From NCBI GenBank assembly GCA_002841605.1, contig PHAF01000137.1, positions 1 to 5,235 of the forward strand: a stretch of 5,235 bases of DNA, given 5' to 3'. The notes under the pieces are model-generated. The model made no database searches. It was given only the letters and a program-made list of their open reading frames with translations, and was not told where the DNA came from. Made by a program: the position numbers and the translations under genes. Source of the DNA: Firmicutes bacterium HGW-Firmicutes-10. GTDB lineage: Bacteria > Bacillota_I > Bacilli_A > Erysipelotrichales > Erysipelotrichaceae. Positions within the stretch are counted from its first letter, which is position 1, and the number at the start of each line of letters is the position of its first letter. Positions 1 to 5,235 of the stretch are shown here, piece after piece.

Positions 1-460
1 TATCATTTTCACTGTCATCGATATTCGCCCCCGTCTGACCCCCGGGCGCGCTATGTAAATCAAGAATCACATACACCTGACGTGACTCGCAGTGCTGAAT
101 GATGTCATCCAATATCTGCCAGTTTTTCTCGTTGATTTTGTGTTGTTCATCAAGCAAAAAACGCCAGTGCAACGCAATGCGCACAGAGTTGAACCCATCA
201 TCCGCAATCTTATCGATATCAGCCTTCGTTATGTAATTTGTGTGATACGAATGCCAAAAATCATTCGCGGCTTCTTTGCCTACAAGAGATTCAATGACTC
301 CCTCAATTTTCCTGGGACGATCGCCTTGCGAAGGAAATCTCCACATATAGCCTTCCGGAAGCAACCAGCCCCCTAACCCGACCCCGCGCAATAACAGTTT
401 ATTGCCATGGGGATCGATGATATCTTTGCCTTGGGTGTGTACAAAATTTGTTTGTTTCAT
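1..460 (-). CDS. Glycoside hydrolase family 5 (cellulase-like) enzyme, N-terminal part
   Basis: The first 153 codons of a glycosidase whose C-terminus lies beyond the left edge. I translated it directly from the reverse complement, and the frame stays open to base 1. Visible GH5 hallmarks are an N-terminal LLRGVGLGGWLLPEGYMW stretch (residues 23-40), the strand-2 motif GFNSVRI with the conserved Arg94, and the later strand motif VILDLHSAPGGQ with the conserved His136. The two catalytic glutamates of GH5 come later in the fold and are not in the window, so activity and subfamily cannot be judged. There is no signal peptide or lipobox, so the enzyme should be cytoplasmic and act on imported oligosaccharides. 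The start ATG (460-458) overlaps the permease stop TGA as ATGA, with GAAGGAG at 477-471 inside the permease gene, ten bases upstream. GH5 includes beta-glucanases, mannanases and related enzymes. The family call is firm; the substrate is unknown. Confidence 0.88.
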   Translation of the reverse strand, partial: MKQTNFVHTQGKDIIDPHGNKLLLRGVGLGGWLLPEGYMWRFPSQGDRPRKIEGVIESLVGKEAANDFWHSYHTNYITKADIDKIADDGFNSVRIALHWRFLLDEQHKINEKNWQILDDIIQHCESRQVYVILDLHSAPGGQTGANIDDSEND

Positions 461-1287
461 TGTTTAAGAGCTCCTTCAGATATTCCTTTTAGAATCGATT
501 TTTGAAGTATCATATAAAAGACAACGGCCGGCAACATCGCCATGATCAACACCGACAGAATGGCCGGCCAGTCATTATTTCCATACTGACCAAACAACAT
601 ATTGGTCGACAATAAGATCGTATAGTTCTTACTGTTAGGAAGCATGAGCAATGGAAGCAAGAAATCATTCCACATCCACAACGCATTGGTAATGATGATC
701 GTCACCGTGATCGGTTTTAACTGCGGGAAGATGATCGAAAAGAATAATCTCAAATCAGAACATCCGTCGATGCGAGCCGCTTCATCCAATTCAATCGGAA
801 TCGAACGTATAAATCCAGTATACAAGAAAATCGCCATCGGCACACCTAGTCCGATATAAATAATTCCCAATCCGACCAGACTTCCCTGCAAATTCGTTAC
901 TCGGGCAATCCTGACCAAAGAAATCATGATGGAATGAAAAGGAATGAGCATTGAGAATACAAACAAACTGTAATAAAAATTGCTTAACTTTGTCTTTACT
1001 CTTGCCAGTTTATATCCGGCAACGGAAGAAAACAACACGATACCGCCACACCCGATGACAACGACCAACAATGTATTGAAGAAACTTCTAAGAAACTTGA
1101 TTTTCTCAAAGGCGACCACATAATTGGAGAATTTGAAACTCTCGGGTAACGCGAGGATATTGGTCAATATTTCTCCCTGAGTTTTCCCCGAATTTATAAT
1201 AGCCAAGATAATGGGAGACAGGCTGAATATGGAATAAATGATCAAGAGAAAAAGAATCAATAAATTTATCCATGTTTTCATTTTCAT
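457..1287 (-). CDS. CUT1 sugar ABC transporter permease, MalG-type
   Basis: A 276-residue inner-membrane subunit of a carbohydrate ABC importer, usual in length for the MalG/LacG/YcjP branch. About six hydrophobic segments are visible, near residues 8-31, 71-94, 106-128, 138-160, 195-216 and 243-263. The cytoplasmic EAA loop that docks on the ATPase is at about 169-188 (EAARIDGCSDLRLFFSIIFP), with its conserved glycine at residue 175 and a closing proline. The first of two possible starts (M1 and M3) is preferred because AAAGGAG at 1304-1298 sits ten bases before it; the second ATG would be sixteen bases away. One base separates this start from the stop of the upstream permease, and its own stop overlaps the GH5 start, so all three are probably translated in a coupled way. 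It should form a heterodimer with the upstream permease. The transported sugar is not evident. Confidence 0.95.
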   Translation of the reverse strand: MKMKTWINLLILFLLIIYSIFSLSPIILAIINSGKTQGEILTNILALPESFKFSNYVVAFEKIKFLRSFFNTLLVVVIGCGGIVLFSSVAGYKLARVKTKLSNFYYSLFVFSMLIPFHSIMISLVRIARVTNLQGSLVGLGIIYIGLGVPMAIFLYTGFIRSIPIELDEAARIDGCSDLRLFFSIIFPQLKPITVTIIITNALWMWNDFLLPLLMLPNSKNYTILLSTNMLFGQYGNNDWPAILSVLIMAMLPAVVFYMILQKSILKGISEGALKQ

Positions 1288-1288
1288 A

Positions 1289-2155
1289 TCAGTTGATCTC
1301 CTTTCTTCTCATGATTCCCAATTGAATGAGCGTTATGACAAAAATAATCAAAAACAAGATCAGTGATTTCGCGCTCGCATATCCAAAGCGATTGTTCATG
1401 CTGTAGGCTTCCTCAAAGATATTCAAGGCAATGACCTGCGTACTGCGACCGGGACCTCCCCCAGTCAGTGAATACACGACATCGAACACTTTAAACGAAT
1501 TGTTCAATGTCACAAAGATGCCAATCGTAATTGCCGGCATGATCGAAGGAATCGTGATGTTTCTAAATACTTGCCAAGCATTCGCACCATCAATCATCGC
1601 GGCTTCCTTCAGATTCTTGGCAACTCCTTGAAGAGCAGCCATATAGATGATCATCAGATAACCAACACCGCCCCAAAGCGAAACGATGATGATCGCAATG
1701 AAGCTAAAGGTCGGATCACCGATCCAAGAAATATTCAGCGCTGCGATATTGAGAGCATTGGCAATGTATGGCAGTGCTCTGGTAAATATGAACATCCACA
1801 TAAATCCGCCAATGATCATACTGATCATGTTGGGCATAAAAACCAAGGTGCGAAACATTGTCTTCGTCTTAATGCGGGTTTCAATCAACAAAGCCAAAAA
1901 CAGCGCAATGACATTTTGTAAGACGACCATGATACCGACAAAACGCATGGTAAACCATATCGAGTTTATAAAATTCTTATCTTTTAATAACAACTCATAA
2001 TTGCGAAAGCCAATGAGCTCATAATTCGGATTGAGTCCATTCCAATTCGTAAAACTATACCAGATGCCACCAAATGCCGGCGCTAATGTAAAAATCGCAT
2101 AGAACAATAATGCCGGAAGGATGAACAGTGTTAAATTTCGATTTTTGTTTTTCAT
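1289..2155 (-). CDS. CUT1 sugar ABC transporter permease, MalF-type
   Basis: A 288-residue membrane subunit and partner of the MalG-type permease. Using the chosen start, hydrophobic segments lie near residues 8-35, 68-92, 104-127, 151-176, 205-221 and 265-282. The EAA loop is at about 184-203 (EAAMIDGANAWQVFRNITIP), and the family motif LTGGGPGRSTQVIALNIFEE begins near residue 230. The frame stays open to an ATG at 2209, which would add 18 residues. That extension is charged, unlike the family's N-terminus, and would be translated straight through the stem-loop at 2181-2210, so I reject it. The internal ATG at 2155 gives MKNKNRNLTLF, a normal short cytoplasmic head before the first membrane segment, and has a purine-rich GGGGAAGGG just upstream. 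The 64-base gap after the binding-protein gene is the only sizeable gap in the transporter operon. Confidence 0.94.
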   Translation of the reverse strand: MKNKNRNLTLFILPALLFYAIFTLAPAFGGIWYSFTNWNGLNPNYELIGFRNYELLLKDKNFINSIWFTMRFVGIMVVLQNVIALFLALLIETRIKTKTMFRTLVFMPNMISMIIGGFMWMFIFTRALPYIANALNIAALNISWIGDPTFSFIAIIIVSLWGGVGYLMIIYMAALQGVAKNLKEAAMIDGANAWQVFRNITIPSIMPAITIGIFVTLNNSFKVFDVVYSLTGGGPGRSTQVIALNIFEEAYSMNNRFGYASAKSLILFLIIFVITLIQLGIMRRKEIN

Positions 2156-2157
2156 AA

Positions 2158-2174
2158 CCCTTCCCCATTTCCTT
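2158..2174 (-). promoter_or_regulatory. Probable ribosome binding site of the MalF-type permease
   Basis: Two purine-rich patches precede the ATG at 2155: GGGGAAGGG (2166-2158) and AAGGAAA (2174-2168). Neither is a full AGGAGG. The G-run at 2166-2163 ends seven bases before the start codon, which is a normal spacing. The site supports the 2155 start over the in-frame ATG at 2209, but it looks weaker than the sites of the other permease, the response regulator and the GH5 gene. Confidence 0.5.
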
Positions 2175-2180
2175 ATAAAG

Positions 2181-2210
2181 ATTGCGGGCTCATTTACACA
2201 AGCCCGCAAT
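2181..2210 (-). repeat. Perfect 10-bp stem-loop between binding-protein and permease genes
   Basis: The arms ATTGCGGGCT (2181-2190) and AGCCCGCAAT (2201-2210) are exact reverse complements around a 10-base loop. The stem has six G:C pairs and begins ten bases after the binding-protein stop codon (2222-2220). In the transcript the stem is followed by CUUUAU, too short a U-run for an efficient intrinsic terminator. The likely roles are a 3'-end stabiliser for the binding-protein mRNA, a leaky terminator, or a processing boundary. Each would give more lipoprotein than permease, the usual stoichiometry of ABC importers. The structure is read directly; the role is inference. Confidence 0.82.
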
Positions 2211-2219
2211 GCTGATCAA

Positions 2220-3470
2220 TTATTGTCCGAGCGAATTAGCCCAAACTTCATCAATTGTTTCGATAAACTGTGCTTTAGTTACGGTCTTAGCATAATAACT
2301 TTGAAGAAGCTTTGCTTGTTCTCCGGTGACTGCACCAGGTAGTGACAAATCGCGATATCCACGACCCAACGCTACATACGACATCGCTTCATCCGACCAA
2401 GGGAATGTTTCATAAGTATGAAACTTCGCAACCGGGTTAAACTTTAATTCTTCAAACAATTTCGAAGAAGCTTGCTTATCAAGGATGTAGTTCAATAAAT
2501 CAAGAGCAACATCTTTGTTTTTGCTTGTCGGTGATACAGCTAATGAAGTAGATACTGACAAGTTGATTAATGTGCCATTGATATTGTCGCTGACTGGTAA
2601 CGGTGCCGTACCGATATTGATATTCGGATTGATATCAAGGATCGCCTGAGCTTGCCAGGTTCCTTGAACCCACATCGCAGCTTTACCAGCGGCGAAGTCA
2701 GCGGATGCGGCTGCATTACCAACTTCAAACGGTTTGTCTGTTCCGTTGGCCATAATGATATCGATGATATCGAATATCTTAGCAATATCCTGATAGGAAG
2801 CTTGTTTGTTATTCATCTTATCTATAAATGTCGGATTTTCACTGGTAACTACACCGCCAATCGCCAACGCGGTCATCAACTGCGGAATCCAAGATTCTTG
2901 GAAAGCCAATAAGAACGGTGTTTCACCATTTTCCTTAAGCACAGTAACCACATTCAACATTTCAGTAATGGTCTGAGGAGCTTCAAGATCATATTTGGCA
3001 AAAATATCTTTGTTATACAAATACCCCCAAGCCAAACTTTCCAGAGGCAATGCGACAACTTTACCATCATAGGTAACGATGTCTTTAACATTCTCTAACA
3101 ATTCACCTACAAACGGTTGCCCACTCAAATCACTTAAGTAACCGGCTTTGTAGAAATCCGGAATATCAGCGATTGCATGCAATGTGAACAAATCCGGAGC
3201 ATCATTGGTCGACAAGCGCGCCTTCAGAATTTGAGCTGCCTGATCGGATGTCGGCATTTCCAAATCAATGGTCACATCGATATTCTTCTCTGCCAACATC
3301 TTTACCTTAAACTGTTCGAAATAGTCTTCAAACTGTTCTTGGAATCTTGGGAAAGTCATAAAGACTTTAAGTGTAACTTTGCGAGGTGCATTGTCAACTG
3401 GTTTAGCGCAACCCACCATACTCAATACCAGTAGTAAACTTACGGTTAATAACAAAATAAATTTTTTCAT
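2220..3470 (-). CDS. CUT1 ABC transporter solute-binding lipoprotein
   Basis: A 416-residue extracellular sugar-binding protein of the bacterial family 1 type (SBP_bac_1/8, MalE-like), normal in length. Residues 1-20 form a lipoprotein signal peptide: MKK, then a hydrophobic core, then the lipobox Met-Val-Gly-Cys with Cys21 as the lipidated residue. Met at position -3 is less usual than Leu but acceptable. Family motifs include NDAPDLF (89-95), DGKVVALP (135-142), YNKDIF (152-157) and the late FAAGKAAMWVQGTW block (259-272). Aromatic residues such as Trp148, Trp194, Trp267 and Trp272 could stack on sugar rings. The start ATG at 3470 is preceded by AAAGAGGG (3483-3476), five bases away. It is the first gene of the transporter operon, behind its own regulatory gap, and is followed by a stem-loop. 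The sequence does not reveal the sugar bound. Confidence 0.96.
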   Translation of the reverse strand: MKKFILLLTVSLLLVLSMVGCAKPVDNAPRKVTLKVFMTFPRFQEQFEDYFEQFKVKMLAEKNIDVTIDLEMPTSDQAAQILKARLSTNDAPDLFTLHAIADIPDFYKAGYLSDLSGQPFVGELLENVKDIVTYDGKVVALPLESLAWGYLYNKDIFAKYDLEAPQTITEMLNVVTVLKENGETPFLLAFQESWIPQLMTALAIGGVVTSENPTFIDKMNNKQASYQDIAKIFDIIDIIMANGTDKPFEVGNAAASADFAAGKAAMWVQGTWQAQAILDINPNINIGTAPLPVSDNINGTLINLSVSTSLAVSPTSKNKDVALDLLNYILDKQASSKLFEELKFNPVAKFHTYETFPWSDEAMSYVALGRGYRDLSLPGAVTGEQAKLLQSYYAKTVTKAQFIETIDEVWANSLGQ

Positions 3471-3510
3471 AATTTCCCTCTTTCATTTGTTAACCTACAC
3501 TGATATCTTA

Positions 3511-3526
3511 ATGTAAGCGCTTAACT
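3511..3526. promoter_or_regulatory. Candidate catabolite-responsive element (cre)
   Basis: ATGTAAGCGCTTAACT has the 10-bp perfect palindrome TAAGCGCTTA (3514-3523) at its centre. It matches the 16-base cre consensus WTGNAANCGNWNNCAW at 14 positions when read on either strand; the two misses are the outer CA (or TG) on one side. It lies 41 bases upstream of the binding-protein start codon, overlapping the putative -10 region, where CcpA binding would repress. A dedicated LacI-family regulator would recognise a similar CG-centred palindrome, so CcpA itself is an inference. Confidence 0.68.
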
Positions 3527-3540
3527 TAATCATTGGACAA
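3511..3540 (-). promoter_or_regulatory. Weak candidate promoter of the transporter operon
   Basis: On the minus strand TTGTCC (3540-3535) could be a -35 and TTACAT (3516-3511) a -10, with an 18-base spacer; TAAGAT (3510-3505) is an alternative -10. Neither pair is close to consensus, as expected for a promoter that needs an activator. The proposed -35 falls inside one copy of the 12-mer repeat and the -10 inside the cre-like palindrome, a sensible layout for activator plus repressor control. The exact hexamers are uncertain. Confidence 0.35.
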
Positions 3541-3566
3541 TCTTTGCAACATGGATTGGACTATGT
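3532..3566. repeat. Pair of 12-bp direct repeats, possible response-regulator operator
   Basis: ATTGGACAATCT (3532-3543) and ATTGGACTATGT (3555-3566) agree at 10 of 12 positions, with the first seven bases identical, and are offset by 23 bp, a little over two helical turns. AraC-family activators typically bind direct repeats about two turns apart, the promoter-proximal one touching the -35. Here the proximal copy covers the putative -35, and the distal copy spans the stop codon of the regulator gene. Binding by the adjacent regulator is inferred, not shown. Confidence 0.45.
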
Positions 3567-4613
3567 TGATATGTGATCTTTCTCCTTATATTCACCCGGC
3601 GTACAACCAAAAATTTTCTTAAATTGCTTATAGAAATAGGAAATATCCTCAAAACCCAGCTGATACGCAATTTCCCGATAACTTAACTGCGAAGTCCGAA
3701 TCAAATCCGCCGCATTTTCCATCTTCTTTTTCAAAATATACTGCGTGACACTTTCATTGTATGTTTTACGAAACAAACGACTGACATGTTCTTTGCTCAG
3801 GAAAAAAGCATCGGAAACATCATCCAGAGATATCGGATACATGTAGTGCTGATCGATGAAGTTTTTGATATTGATGATATCTGATGACTGCTTCAGACGG
3901 GGCTGACCAATGTCCTGTAGCACTTTAGAAAATATCGGTGTGATATGTTCGATCATTTCGAAAAGTGTTGCACTGCTTTGCGTAGGCATCACAAAAGAGT
4001 AATCCATGTTTTGCTGATACAGATACTGTTGGAGCTGATTCAACAGATTTTCCTTCAGTTTCACGATCATCTGTGCTGAGTTAACTTCGCTTTTAAACAT
4101 TATCAACTGTGCTAAGGTCGGACGCACGGCTTCCGGTTGTTTCTTAATGATGACCAACTGCAATTTTCTTAAAAACTTAAGATACTCCTGATGATGATTA
4201 TCCTCTGTGAAGATACGGTTGGACGTAAGTACTTTCTCATTATCCAATCGCAACTCATCCACACAACGTTCGATGGCCGCATTGATATCTTCTTCTTTGA
4301 TCGGTTTAAGCAGATATTCCACCGCTTTACTATGAATCGCCTGTCTTAAATAATCATAATCATCAAAACCGCTCATCACGATCGTTTTGATGTTTGGAAA
4401 CTTCGTTAATTTCTTCAATAAATCAAGCCCGCTGAGACCCGGCATTTTCATGTCCGTGATCACGATGTCCGGATGCAACTGCTCAATCATTCGAAGACCA
4501 TCAAGCCCATTGTCCGCTTCCCCAATCAATTCAATCGAATATTCCTTGAAGTGAATAAGTTTTTTAACGACCTCTCTTGACCACATTTCATCATCGATAA
4601 TTATCAGACGCAT
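3561..4613 (-). CDS. AraC-type two-component response regulator (YesN-like)
   Basis: A 350-residue cytoplasmic transcription factor. Residues 1-120 form a receiver domain with the acidic pair Asp7-Asp8, phospho-acceptor Asp54 in VITDMKMPGLSG, the switch residue Ser81, and Lys103 in LLKP; all key residues are present. A linker of about 120 residues follows. The C-terminal AraC DNA-binding domain (about 246-345) has both helix-turn-helix units, near 262-282 (LDDVSDAFFLSKEHVSRLF) and 311-336, and ends with the signature LGFEDISYFYKQFKKIFGCT followed by PGEY. The linker makes it shorter than many YesN proteins of about 500 residues. The ATG at 4613 is three bases after the kinase stop and has an excellent GGAGGTG site (4626-4620), written by the last codons of the kinase. 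It probably activates the transporter operon just downstream, acting with the adjacent kinase. Confidence 0.95.
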   Translation of the reverse strand: MRLIIIDDEMWSREVVKKLIHFKEYSIELIGEADNGLDGLRMIEQLHPDIVITDMKMPGLSGLDLLKKLTKFPNIKTIVMSGFDDYDYLRQAIHSKAVEYLLKPIKEEDINAAIERCVDELRLDNEKVLTSNRIFTEDNHHQEYLKFLRKLQLVIIKKQPEAVRPTLAQLIMFKSEVNSAQMIVKLKENLLNQLQQYLYQQNMDYSFVMPTQSSATLFEMIEHITPIFSKVLQDIGQPRLKQSSDIINIKNFIDQHYMYPISLDDVSDAFFLSKEHVSRLFRKTYNESVTQYILKKKMENAADLIRTSQLSYREIAYQLGFEDISYFYKQFKKIFGCTPGEYKEKDHIST

Positions 4614-4616
4614 GAT

Positions 4617-5235
4617 TTACACCTCCGCATTTTTAACTATATAAAGCTTAACTTCCGTATATTCTTTGAGCTTACTGTTGATTTTAAACTTATAATTATC
4701 AGAGAAAAGCAAGCGCAAGCGGGCATTGACATTCTTCAGTCCAATACCAAAATTCTGACCAGGCACCAAAGGATTGTGATTGCGTATCTGCTCCATCAGT
4801 GATTCAGACCTCTCCATATCCATTCCCTCTCCATTGTCCCAAACCGTGATTTCAAGATGGTCCAATGTTTCTTGTACCCTAATCACCAGCTTGCCTCCAC
4901 GGGTCATCTTTGATAAGCCATGCTCAAAAGCATTCTCAACCAGCGGCTGTAAGGTAAACTTTGGAATCAGTACATTGGATATGGATTCATCCAAAATCAG
5001 TTCCACTTGTATACGATCTTGAAATCTCAGTTTTTGAATGTAAAGATAATTTTCGGTATGTCTGATTTCATCATTGATTGAAACCAAATCACTTCCACCA
5101 CTGATATTGTATCTGAACATATCTGCCATCGTATTCGCGATGCTGTGAATCTCATTGACATTGTGAGCCAAAGCGATACCACCCATCATTTGAAGCGTGT
5201 TATACAGAAAATGGGGATTGATCTGTGCCTGCAAA
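4617..5235 (-). CDS. LytS/YesM-type sensor histidine kinase, C-terminal part
   Basis: The last 205 codons of a membrane sensor kinase; the extracellular sensor, membrane segments and HAMP linker lie beyond the right edge. The fragment opens on the His_kinase (PF06580-type) phospho-acceptor box LQAQINPHFLYNTL, with the histidine at fragment residue 8. The ATP-binding domain follows: N box PLVENAFEHG (Asn101), G1 box WDNGEGM (132-138) and G2 box NFGIGLKN (161-168). All catalytic motifs are intact, so the visible half looks functional. The codon at the window edge is TTG, but it is the conserved Leu of the H box and not a start. The stop TAA (4619-4617) lies three bases before the response-regulator ATG, so the two are co-transcribed and form a cognate pair. 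In this family the partner gene usually controls adjacent carbohydrate genes, which fits the order here. Confidence 0.95.
   Translation of the reverse strand, partial: LQAQINPHFLYNTLQMMGGIALAHNVNEIHSIANTMADMFRYNISGGSDLVSINDEIRHTENYLYIQKLRFQDRIQVELILDESISNVLIPKFTLQPLVENAFEHGLSKMTRGGKLVIRVQETLDHLEITVWDNGEGMDMERSESLMEQIRNHNPLVPGQNFGIGLKNVNARLRLLFSDNYKFKINSKLKEYTEVKLYIVKNAEV

Noticed and set aside
92..376. Plus-strand open frame of 94 codons
   Set aside because: It lies wholly opposite the GH5 coding frame, which carries clear family motifs; the plus-strand product has no recognisable features.
1571..2000. Overlapping plus-strand open frames of 116 and 104 codons
   Set aside because: Both are antisense shadows of the MalF-type permease gene with composition typical of reversed membrane-protein codons.
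2156..2209. An 18-residue N-terminal extension of the MalF-type permease from the ATG at 2209
   Set aside because: The extension is encoded by the stem-loop, begins within it without a convincing ribosome site, and does not resemble the family's N-terminus; the ATG at 2155 is better.
2652..3434. Plus-strand open frames of about 85 codons opposite the binding-protein gene
   Set aside because: They lie opposite a gene with an intact signal peptide and family motifs and show no protein family signal of their own.
3547..3568. Inverted repeat CAACAT / ATGTTG with a 10-base loop across the regulator stop codon, as a possible terminator
   Set aside because: The stem is only six pairs and AT-rich, and no T-run follows it on the minus strand, so it does not qualify as an intrinsic terminator.
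5232..5234. TTG as a start codon of a short stand-alone kinase
   Set aside because: The codon is the conserved leucine of the phospho-acceptor box, and the frame is cut by the window edge, so the protein continues upstream.

Overview
The window is a compact sugar-uptake locus of a low-GC Gram-positive-type bacterium (Bacillota or a close relative). The evidence is the moderate-to-low GC content by eye, strong AGGAGG-like ribosome binding sites, a CcpA-type cre-like site, a lipoprotein solute-binding protein, and a YesM/YesN-type two-component pair. TGA acts as a stop at the ends of both permease genes and Trp is written TGG, so the standard bacterial code applies and a mycoplasma-type code does not. 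I cannot name the genus.

Every real gene lies on the minus strand, so the locus reads from right to left. It begins with the C-terminal part of a LytS/YesM-family sensor histidine kinase (4617-5235, N-terminus outside the window). Next is its AraC-type response regulator (3561-4613), three bases downstream. A 90-base regulatory gap (3471-3560) follows. Then come a CUT1 ABC-transporter lipoprotein (2220-3470), a 64-base spacer with a perfect 10-bp stem-loop, the two CUT1 permeases (1289-2155 and 457-1287), and the first 153 codons of a cytoplasmic glycoside hydrolase of GH5 type (1-460, C-terminus outside the window). Apart from those two gaps the genes nearly touch or overlap.

Inferred working model: the kinase senses an extracellular glycan-derived signal and phosphorylates the regulator on Asp54. 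The regulator activates the transporter operon from sites in the 90-base gap. The lipoprotein captures an oligosaccharide and the two permeases import it, powered by an ATPase not encoded here (probably a shared MsmX/UgpC type). The GH5 enzyme, which has no signal peptide, then cleaves it in the cytoplasm. The substrate cannot be read from the sequence; a beta-linked glucan or mannan oligosaccharide fits GH5.

The gene content is a familiar type and I see no sign of a wholly new system. The most informative parts are non-coding: a near-repeated 12-mer at 23-bp spacing that could be the response-regulator operator, a palindromic cre-like site just downstream of it, and the stem-loop between the binding-protein and permease genes.
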